DNA of 5,055 bases. It comes from Sulfurimonas sp. (lineage in GTDB: Bacteria > Campylobacterota > Campylobacteria > Campylobacterales > Sulfurimonadaceae). The notes under the pieces are model-generated. The model saw only the letters and a list, made by a program, of their open reading frames with translations, was not told where the DNA came from and ran no database searches. Of the stretch, positions 1-5,055 are shown piece after piece; within the stretch, counting starts at the first letter, position 1, and each line of letters opens with the position of its first letter. Location of the stretch: contig DAOVJL010000113.1 of NCBI GenBank assembly GCA_030673275.1, positions 1-5,055 on the forward strand, written 5' to 3'. Position numbers and translations under genes: made by a program.

Positions 1-81
1 GAACTAGAATTTGCACTTACGATTCGTCCTCATCAACTCTCAACTGACAACTATCACCAACTCTATAAAAAAATAATATAA
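1..81 (+). CDS. ksgA: C-terminal end of probable KsgA (16S rRNA dimethyladenosine transferase), partial
   Basis: Frame 1 is open from the window edge to a TAA at 79-81 and encodes 26 residues, ending IRPHQLSTDNYHQLYKKII. The RPHQL-S-D-Y-xx-LYK pattern resembles the C-terminal tail of epsilonproteobacterial KsgA proteins as I remember them. KsgA dimethylates two adjacent adenines near the 3' end of 16S rRNA during small-subunit maturation. The catalytic Rossmann-fold domain lies outside the window, so the call rests on this short tail plus context: in Helicobacter and Campylobacter ksgA sits directly upstream of rnj in the same direction. Only 16 bases separate this stop from the rnj start, with no promoter or terminator between, so the two are probably co-transcribed. 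That it is coding is fairly sure; the name is likely but not proven here. Confidence 0.72.
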   Translation, partial: ELEFALTIRPHQLSTDNYHQLYKKII

Positions 82-86
82 TTAAC

Positions 87-92
87 AAGGAG
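87..92 (+). promoter_or_regulatory. Ribosome binding site of rnj
   Basis: AAGGAG lies five bases before the ATG at 98, a near-ideal Shine-Dalgarno sequence. An in-frame TAA at 83-85 rules out any earlier start, so this site fixes the beginning of rnj and shows that the low-complexity N-terminal tail is really translated. Confidence 0.85.
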
Positions 93-97
93 TTTGG

Positions 98-2056
98 ATG
101 GAAGATAACAAAGGCAATTTAAAAGAGAGCCCTAAACCAGATGTGAATGGCAATGTACAAGAAGAAGCTAAGCCTTCACAAAACCGTAGACCAAGCAGTA
201 ATCAAAATCGTAATAGAAACAATAGTGGTAAGCCAAGTAATCAAGGTGGCAAACCTAACCCTAACAAAAACAAAGGTGGAGGAAGAGGGCGTCGTCGTCA
301 AAGCACTCCGGTAGATGAAAATCTTAAAAAATTTGTAGGAATCAATCAAGAAGCACATAAGCAGAGACTTAATCCACACTATAAATTGGACTTAAATTCT
401 AAGGCTAAGATCCGTATCACACCACTTGGTGGGCTTGGTGAAATTGGTGGAAATATTACAGTTTTCGAAACTGAAACTGAAGCTATATTAGTTGATGTTG
501 GTATGAGTTTTCCAGATGAGGATATGCATGGTGTTGATATCCTAGTACCAGATTTTACTTACATCAGAGAGATAAAAGACAAAATTAAAGCGGTAGTAAT
601 TACTCACTCGCATGAAGATCATATTGGTGCAATGCCTTATCTTTACAAAGAGATGCAGTTTCCTATTTACGCTTCACCACTACCATTAGCAATGATTGGT
701 AACAAATTTGATGAGCATCATATTAAAGAGGCGAGACGTCACTTTAACCCTATTGAAAAAAGAAAGATTTATGAGATAGGAAACGATTTCAAAGTTGAGT
801 GGATGCATGTGACTCACTCTATTTTAGACTCGTCTGCACTGGCAATCACTACAGATGCTGGTACAGTTATCCACACTGGTGACTTTAAAATTGACCATAG
901 TCCTATAGATGGTTATACATCAGATTTACATAGACTTGCTTACTACGGAGATAGAGGAGTTCTTTGTCTTTTAAGTGATTCAACGAACTCTTACAACCCA
1001 TTACCTACACCATCAGAACTCAGCGTGGCACCAGCTCTTGATAGAGTATTCTCTAAGGCTGAAGGTCGTGTATTACTTTCTACATTCAGTTCAAATATTC
1101 ACCGTGTTTACCAAGCTATACAGTATGGCGTAAAACATGGTCGTAAAGTTTGTGTAATCGGTCGTTCAATGGAGCGTAATATTGAGATTGCGATGCAGTA
1201 TGATTATATTAAACTGCCAAAAAATATCTTTGTAGAACCGGATCAGATTTCACATATGAATGACAAAGAAGTTTTAATCGTTACAACAGGTTCACAAGGT
1301 GAGCCAAGCTCAGCACTGTTTAGAATGTCAATCGGAGAGCATAGACATGTTAAGATTAAGCCAACAGATTTAATCGTTCTTTCATCTCGTGCTATTCCTG
1401 GTAATGAGGGTTCAATATCTGGAATGTTAAATCATCTACAACGTGCAGGTGCAACAATTTCTAGAGAAAAAGATATACATGTATCTGGTCATGCTTCCAT
1501 AGCAGAGCAAAAACTTATGTTACGTCTTGTGAATCCTAAATTCTTTTTACCTGTCCATGGAGAGTATAACCATGTAATGGCACATAAAGAGACAGGTATG
1601 ATATGTGGTGTTCCTGAGCGTAATATTTATATTATGAATGATGGTGATACTGTAGAGATTGCACCAAAATATATGAGAAAAGTTAAAACTGTTAGAACTG
1701 GTAAGACATATATAGATAACCAAAATAATCGCCAGATTGAAGATGACATTGTAATCGACAGACAAAAACTTGCATCTGATGGTGTTGTTATGATTGTTGC
1801 TCAAGTTGATGGACAACACTCTAAAATGTTGTTAAAACCACTGGTTACAACATTTGGTTTAGTGGCAGATAAGCAAGATAAGCACTTTGCTAAAGAGATG
1901 GAAGATGTGTTAGAGCACTTCTTAATTAACGTTAAAGAGGGTCTAATTGAAAATCCAAAAGCATTGGAAAATTACCTTCTTCAGGTTGTTAGAAAACATA
2001 TCTATAGAAAGATGAAAAAATATCCACTTATTGTTCCACACGTTTTCGTACAATAA
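98..2056 (+). CDS. rnj: Ribonuclease J (metallo-beta-lactamase/beta-CASP 5'-3' exo- and endonuclease)
   Basis: This 652-residue protein is a cytoplasmic ribonuclease J, which degrades and matures RNA from the 5' end. In Helicobacter it is a major mRNA-decay enzyme and pairs with a DEAD-box helicase. Residues 1 to about 100 form a low-complexity extension rich in Asn, Lys, Arg, Gly and Pro; residues 24-72 contain 13 basic and no acidic residues. The beta-lactamase fold follows, with the metal motif HSHEDH at 170-175, a further ligand His240 (THS) and Asp262 (TGDFKID). The beta-CASP region shows LLSDSTN (291-297), SSNIHRVYQA (331-340), GRSM (355-358), TGSQGEP (397-403), HVSGHAS (461-467) and PVHGEY (485-490). 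The C-terminal domain runs to the end. All catalytic residues appear intact. The length exceeds the roughly 555 residues of Bacillus RNase J because of the tail, and is somewhat below the H. pylori enzyme. It follows ksgA by 16 bp and is probably in one operon with it. Confidence 0.97.
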   Translation: MEDNKGNLKESPKPDVNGNVQEEAKPSQNRRPSSNQNRNRNNSGKPSNQGGKPNPNKNKGGGRGRRRQSTPVDENLKKFVGINQEAHKQRLNPHYKLDLNSKAKIRITPLGGLGEIGGNITVFETETEAILVDVGMSFPDEDMHGVDILVPDFTYIREIKDKIKAVVITHSHEDHIGAMPYLYKEMQFPIYASPLPLAMIGNKFDEHHIKEARRHFNPIEKRKIYEIGNDFKVEWMHVTHSILDSSALAITTDAGTVIHTGDFKIDHSPIDGYTSDLHRLAYYGDRGVLCLLSDSTNSYNPLPTPSELSVAPALDRVFSKAEGRVLLSTFSSNIHRVYQAIQYGVKHGRKVCVIGRSMERNIEIAMQYDYIKLPKNIFVEPDQISHMNDKEVLIVTTGSQGEPSSALFRMSIGEHRHVKIKPTDLIVLSSRAIPGNEGSISGMLNHLQRAGATISREKDIHVSGHASIAEQKLMLRLVNPKFFLPVHGEYNHVMAHKETGMICGVPERNIYIMNDGDTVEIAPKYMRKVKTVRTGKTYIDNQNNRQIEDDIVIDRQKLASDGVVMIVAQVDGQHSKMLLKPLVTTFGLVADKQDKHFAKEMEDVLEHFLINVKEGLIENPKALENYLLQVVRKHIYRKMKKYPLIVPHVFVQ

Positions 2057-2063
2057 ATATTAT

Positions 2064-2089
2064 TAACATGTAGAAATTTCTACATGTTA
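2064..2089. terminator. Perfect 26-bp palindrome after rnj, possible terminator or 3'-end hairpin
   Basis: Two 13-base arms, TAACATGTAGAAA and its exact reverse complement, meet without a spacer, starting seven bases after the rnj stop. The RNA could form a stem of about 11 pairs with a four-base loop, reading the same from either strand. The stem has only three G-C pairs per arm and no T-run follows it on the + strand, so it is not a textbook intrinsic terminator. It could instead mark or protect the rnj 3' end. It could also be a DNA operator upstream of the folE promoter, with its centre about 60 bp before the -10 box. The structure is certain; its role is inferred. Confidence 0.5.
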
Positions 2090-2134
2090 TACCAATCCTC
2101 ACCAATAACTAAAAGATACACAACTAAAATATAG

Positions 2135-2140
2135 TATAAT
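2135..2140 (+). promoter_or_regulatory. Probable sigma-70 -10 box of the folE-fliI unit
   Basis: A perfect TATAAT lies 28 bases before the folE start, which would put transcription start near 2147 and give a leader of about 20 bases. No TTGACA-like -35 element is seen 16-18 bp upstream; the region is simply A/T-rich, which is normal for housekeeping promoters in Campylobacter and Helicobacter. I saw no sigma-54 or sigma-28 type flagellar promoter here, so fliI would be expressed from a housekeeping promoter together with folE. Confidence 0.65.
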
Positions 2141-2156
2141 TTACATAATAAACCTC

Positions 2157-2161
2157 AAAGG
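2157..2161 (+). promoter_or_regulatory. Ribosome binding site that supports the TTG start of folE
   Basis: AAAGG sits seven bases before the TTG at 2169. The first in-frame ATG encodes residue 16, already inside the conserved N-terminal helix of GTP cyclohydrolase I, and has no such site at a suitable distance. The TTG is therefore the likely start. Confidence 0.7.
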
Positions 2162-2168
2162 TAAAAAA

Positions 2169-2753
2169 TTGTCAGATAGTAAAGAGTTAGAATTTGAAAA
2201 CGCTGTGAAAAGCATGATGTTTTATGTTGGAGAAGATCCAAGCAGGGAAGGGCTTTTAAAGACTCCCGGCAGAGTAAGAAAAGCACATGAGTTTATCTTT
2301 GGCGGATACAAAGAAGATCCAAAAGATATACTGGAATCTGCTCTGTTTACAAGTTCAAATGATGAGATGGTACTCTTAAAAGATATAGAGTTTTACTCTA
2401 CATGTGAACATCATCTTCTGCCAATTATCGGTCGTGTACATGTAGCTTATATACCTGATGGGAAAGTTGTCGGTCTTTCTAAAATTCCTCGTGTTGTAAA
2501 TGTTTTTGCTCGTCGTATGCAGATTCAAGAACAGCTAACAGAGCAGATTGCTGATGCTATTATGGATACAATTCAGCCAAAAGGTGTAGCAGTTGTAATT
2601 CAAGCTCGTCATATGTGCATGGAGATGAGGGGAGTCGAGAAGATAAACTCAACTACAACATCATCAGCTCTTCGCGGTCTGTTTAAAAGAGATGAAAAAA
2701 CAAGAAGTGAATTTTTCTCTCTGATTAACTCTCCTACCGGCACACGCTACTAA
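2169..2753 (+). CDS. folE: GTP cyclohydrolase I (FolE, zinc-dependent type)
   Basis: This 194-residue cytoplasmic enzyme converts GTP to 7,8-dihydroneopterin triphosphate and formate, the first step of tetrahydrofolate synthesis; the same product can feed queuosine synthesis. The length is typical of the family. The N-terminal helix carries [16 protein letters not shown] (21-36). The zinc site is complete: Cys79 and His82 in STCEHH, and Cys150 in HMCMEMRGV (148-156), with the active-site His81 beside them. The core motifs [15 protein letters not shown] (102-116) and QEQLTEQIA (120-128), and the C-terminal [17 protein letters not shown] (166-182), are also present. Translation starts at TTG, supported by an upstream AAAGG and by conservation from about residue 10. 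A TATAAT promoter lies just upstream. fliI begins six bases after the stop, so the two genes almost certainly share a transcript. Nothing suggests truncation or loss of activity. Confidence 0.97.
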   Translation: MSDSKELEFENAVKSMMFYVGEDPSREGLLKTPGRVRKAHEFIFGGYKEDPKDILESALFTSSNDEMVLLKDIEFYSTCEHHLLPIIGRVHVAYIPDGKVVGLSKIPRVVNVFARRMQIQEQLTEQIADAIMDTIQPKGVAVVIQARHMCMEMRGVEKINSTTTSSALRGLFKRDEKTRSEFFSLINSPTGTRY

Positions 2754-2759
2754 ATTCAG

Positions 2760-4073
2760 ATGCCTTTTTCCTCTCTTAAAGATAGAATCTGCGATAAAAA
2801 CTATTCAGTCTCATTTGGTGAGGTTGTAAAAATAAATGCTACTATAATTACTGCAAAGGGTCTTAAAGTTAGTATTAGTGATATGGTAAAGATTGTCTCA
2901 AATGAGACAAATCAAGAGACTATGGGTATGGTCACTGAGATAGATGGAGAGACTTTTTTTATTACACCCTTTAGTTTTGTAGAGGGCTTTTGTTCCAGGG
3001 ATAAAGTATTTTTAGATCAAACAGGGCTAAATATCCCGGTAGGTGAATCTCTGCTTGGAAGGGTAGTTGATCCTTTTATGAGGCCAATTGACGGCAAGGG
3101 TAATCTTAATAATTCAAAATCTTCACCGATTATAAAAGCCCCGATTCCTGCCATGAAGCGTGGAATGATTGATGAGGTGTTTAGTGTAGGTGTAAAAAGT
3201 ATTGATGGACTTTTGACATGTGGCAAGGGGCAGAAGCTGGGTATTTTTGCAGGAAGCGGTGTTGGAAAATCAACTCTTATGGGTATGATTGTACGAGGCT
3301 CTGATGCACCGATAAAGGTAGTGGCACTAATTGGTGAACGTGGTCGTGAGGTTCCAGAGTTTATAGAAAAAAATCTTGGTGGAAATTTAGAAAACACTGT
3401 AATTATTGTAGCAACTTCAGATGACTCTCCTCTGATGAGAAAGTATGGTGCATTTGCTGCTATGAGCGTTGCGGAATTCTTTAAAGATCAAGGATTAGAT
3501 GTCCTTTTTATTATGGATTCTGTTACAAGATTTGCTATGGCTCAAAGAGAGATAGGTCTGGCTTTGGGTGAACCGCCAACGTCAAAAGGTTATCCGCCAT
3601 CATCTTTAACACTTCTTCCACAGCTGATGGAGAGAGCTGGAAAAGAGGAGGGCAAAGGCTCTATTACTGCCTTTTTTACAGTTCTAATAGAGGGTGATGA
3701 TATGAGTGATCCGATCGCTGATCAATCTCGTTCTATTTTAGATGGTCATATTGTGCTCTCGCGTGAACTTACGGACTTTGGTATATATCCGCCTGTTCAC
3801 ATATTAAACTCAGCCTCTAGGGTTATGAATGATATTATATCTATTGATCATTTTAAAGCCGTAATGAAGTTTAGAAGACTCTATACACTTTTAAAAGAGA
3901 ATGAGATGTTAATCCGTATTGGTGCATATACAAAAGGTAGCGATTCAGAGCTTGATGAAGCGATGGATAAAAAAGATGACATGGAGAAGTTTTTGATTCA
4001 AGGTTCGACATTTAAAAGCCCATATAAAGATACAGAGGAGATTCTCTTATCGCTTATGGGTGGTTCTTCATAA
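2760..4073 (+). CDS. fliI: Flagellum-specific export ATPase FliI
   Basis: This 437-residue protein is the ATPase of the flagellar type III export apparatus. It forms a hexamer at the cytoplasmic base of the flagellum with FliH and FliJ and helps energise export of rod, hook and filament subunits. Residues 1 to about 90 are the beta-barrel N-terminal domain. The F1-type ATPase core has the P-loop AGSGVGKST (164-172, Lys170), GERGRE (192-197, catalytic Glu), Walker B DVLFIMD (247-253), the segment DPIADQSRSILDGH (317-330) and an arginine-finger-like Arg354 in SASRV. Stretches such as RGMIDEVFSVGVKSIDGLL and EPPTSKGYPPS distinguish FliI from ATP synthase subunits and match my memory of H. pylori FliI, including the start MPF-SLK. 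The ATG lies six bases after the folE stop and lacks a Shine-Dalgarno sequence, suggesting translational coupling. The last 20 bp overlap the convergent gene on the - strand. The protein appears intact. Confidence 0.97.
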   Translation: MPFSSLKDRICDKNYSVSFGEVVKINATIITAKGLKVSISDMVKIVSNETNQETMGMVTEIDGETFFITPFSFVEGFCSRDKVFLDQTGLNIPVGESLLGRVVDPFMRPIDGKGNLNNSKSSPIIKAPIPAMKRGMIDEVFSVGVKSIDGLLTCGKGQKLGIFAGSGVGKSTLMGMIVRGSDAPIKVVALIGERGREVPEFIEKNLGGNLENTVIIVATSDDSPLMRKYGAFAAMSVAEFFKDQGLDVLFIMDSVTRFAMAQREIGLALGEPPTSKGYPPSSLTLLPQLMERAGKEEGKGSITAFFTVLIEGDDMSDPIADQSRSILDGHIVLSRELTDFGIYPPVHILNSASRVMNDIISIDHFKAVMKFRRLYTLLKENEMLIRIGAYTKGSDSELDEAMDKKDDMEKFLIQGSTFKSPYKDTEEILLSLMGGSS

Positions 4074-5055
4074 TAATACTTGAATGAATCCAACTATCTC
4101 TTGTAGGTCTCTCCTCTCCAATTTGGGTAATAGCTAATTTATGAGCTGATACTTTTTCAAATTTTTTCATTATTTGGCTCATTTCATTATCTAAACCAAA
4201 TATGTCAATATATGAATATATAATTGTCTCTGCTGCTTTAAAACTTTTTTTAGAGATTAAAAGTTTAATCTTTACATGAAAACTAACTCTTACAAGGTCT
4301 CCAACTCTATTAAGTCTAGTAGGCAGGCTTATAAGTTCACCTAGAGTTTTTTTAATATCTTTAATATTTCCATCAAGTGCATACTCTTCACATTGATTTA
4401 TAATTTTTGAGTAATGCTTTTCCAAAAGTATTCCCAACTCTGTTGAGTTAAGTGATTTATGTGAATCTAAAATTTTATAACAAGATTTAAAATCATCATT
4501 TTTATATACTTCACTAAGTTTTTGTGCATTATGACACGCACTGCGAAGCTCTTCTACTCTGTTTTGAATATGTGGAATTCCCCCAAATGTAGAGAGTTGT
4601 TCCACTGCTGTATCAATATCAGCAATATTTATGCAATCTTCTATGCTTTTTAGTTTAGTCTCTATCTCGTCATTTAATGAGGTATAGTTTGGTATTTGTT
4701 TAAAGAGTTCATTTGTATTTACAAGCTTATTTATTTTTTCAAAATCTTTTACATGTATGGCTTTTAAAAACTCAAGAAACTCTTTGTTTTGGGTTAAAAT
4801 CATTTTTATAATAGGTTTTTTTGATATAACAGTGCTGTAATCACTCAGCAGGGCTCTTGCACCTTCTATATTGCCTTGAGCTACTAATCTTTGAGCATTT
4901 GAAAAGGCAATTTTAAAAATTTGCTCAGTTTTTTTATATTGTGCAGTTTGTTTTAGGGCTGGGAATTTTGAAGACATAGCATAGACTAAGGCATATTTTT
5001 TTTCATAAAAGAGCCCTTGAAAATTACGATATTTTTTAAATGCAGTAAATAGATC
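4054..5055 (-). CDS. Uncharacterised helical-repeat protein, C-terminal 333 residues (5' end outside the window)
   Basis: I do not recognise this protein. The frame is open from the right edge at 5055 to a TAA at 4054-4056, giving 333 visible residues. The ATG at 4977 would give a 307-residue product, but the 26 codons before it read as the same kind of sequence (AFKKYRNFQGLF, then YEKKYALVYA), contain no stop, and no Shine-Dalgarno sequence precedes that ATG. The start is therefore upstream of the window. The sequence is rich in Lys, Ile, Leu, Glu and Ser and looks almost wholly alpha-helical, with no signal peptide or membrane segment visible. Residues 17-308 divide into seven units of 41-42 residues, followed by a 25-residue tail (309-333). 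Such arrays usually form a solenoid that binds other proteins; that role is inference. It converges with fliI and overlaps it by 20 bp, so the neighbours give no firm clue to function. No catalytic motif is visible. Confidence 0.85.
   Translation of the reverse strand, partial: DLFTAFKKYRNFQGLFYEKKYALVYAMSSKFPALKQTAQYKKTEQIFKIAFSNAQRLVAQGNIEGARALLSDYSTVISKKPIIKMILTQNKEFLEFLKAIHVKDFEKINKLVNTNELFKQIPNYTSLNDEIETKLKSIEDCINIADIDTAVEQLSTFGGIPHIQNRVEELRSACHNAQKLSEVYKNDDFKSCYKILDSHKSLNSTELGILLEKHYSKIINQCEEYALDGNIKDIKKTLGELISLPTRLNRVGDLVRVSFHVKIKLLISKKSFKAAETIIYSYIDIFGLDNEMSQIMKKFEKVSAHKLAITQIGEERPTRDSWIHSSIIMKNHP
4132..5007 (-). repeat. Seven degenerate 42-residue helical-hairpin repeats inside the convergent gene
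   Basis: Numbering from the right window edge, the units begin at residues 17, 59, 101, 143, 185, 227 and 268. Each opens with a short polar turn and an aromatic or Ile at position 5: Tyr21, Ile63, Phe105, Ile147, Phe189, Ile231 and Phe272, spaced 42, 42, 42, 42, 42 and 41. Typical openings are AQGNIEGARALL, HVKDFEKINKLV, KNDDFKSCYKIL and SKKSFKAAETII. A hydrophobic pair usually follows at positions 11-12, then a second helix of charged and Leu/Ile residues completes the unit. The regular spacing is seen directly; the helix-turn-helix fold is inferred. The period is longer than the 34 residues of canonical TPR. The units are divergent in sequence and are not DNA-level repeats. Confidence 0.65.

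Noticed and set aside
176..379. 67-codon open frame on the - strand
   Set aside because: It lies opposite the low-complexity N-terminal tail of rnj. Its product has no recognisable motif and it overlaps a certain gene, so it is a shadow frame.
1547..1819. 90-codon open frame on the - strand inside rnj
   Set aside because: It lies opposite conserved RNase J sequence (PVHGEY onward). The composition is that of an antisense shadow and no ribosome binding site was noticed.
2091..2106. ACCAAT repeated twice, ten bases apart, upstream of the folE promoter
   Set aside because: A six-base direct repeat in a short gap is weak evidence for an operator. The spacing of one helical turn is suggestive but easily due to chance.
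3017..3397. 126-codon open frame on the - strand inside fliI
   Set aside because: It is antisense to the conserved FliI core including the P-loop. Its Pro/Ser-rich product is typical of the reverse complement of such a gene.
4996..5003. T8 run (A8 on the coding strand), with several T7 runs further left in the same gene, considered as slippage sites for phase variation
   Set aside because: Runs of 7-8 encoding Lys residues are expected in AT-rich DNA. The frame stays open across all of them and the repeat pattern continues, so there is no sign of a frameshift or switching.
5009..5013. Possible alternative start (out-of-frame ATG near 5005) for the - strand gene
   Set aside because: Read from that ATG the frame gives only six codons (MKKNMP) before a stop, so it cannot be the start of the repeat protein.

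Overview
The window looks like a chromosomal segment from a Campylobacterota (epsilonproteobacterial) genome, most likely a free-living Sulfurimonas-type organism. The DNA is AT-rich. The RNase J has the long basic N-terminal tail seen in Helicobacter RNase J. The FliI sequence is close to what I remember of Helicobacter pylori FliI, including a matching N-terminus (MPF-SLK versus MPL-SLK). The only clear promoter has a good -10 box and no -35 box, as is usual in this phylum. The genus is an inference from memory, not a search result.

Left part (1-2056, + strand): the last 26 codons of a gene that I read as ksgA (16S rRNA dimethyladenosine transferase) end at 81. Sixteen bases later comes rnj, encoding ribonuclease J. 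The ksgA-rnj order is also found in Helicobacter and Campylobacter. It joins a ribosome-maturation enzyme to the main 5'-3' mRNA exonuclease. The 112-bp gap after rnj (2057-2168) holds a perfect 26-bp palindrome just past the rnj stop, then a TATAAT promoter box and a ribosome binding site leading into a TTG start.

Middle part (2169-4073, + strand): folE (GTP cyclohydrolase I) and fliI (flagellar export ATPase) are separated by 6 bp. fliI has no visible Shine-Dalgarno sequence, so its translation probably depends on folE. As I recall, this folE-fliI pair is also adjacent in Campylobacter jejuni, so it looks like a conserved two-gene unit joining pterin synthesis to flagellar assembly.

Right part (4054-5055, - strand): a convergent gene overlaps the end of fliI by 20 bp and runs open off the right edge. 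Its visible 333 residues are helical. I can align them as seven consecutive repeats with a near-exact 42-residue period, which matches no repeat family I can name. Its real start lies outside the window, and the ATG at 4977 falls inside the first visible repeat.

I see no mobile element, CRISPR array, tRNA or rRNA. Most of the window is ordinary core genome. The least understood item is the 42-residue repeat protein.
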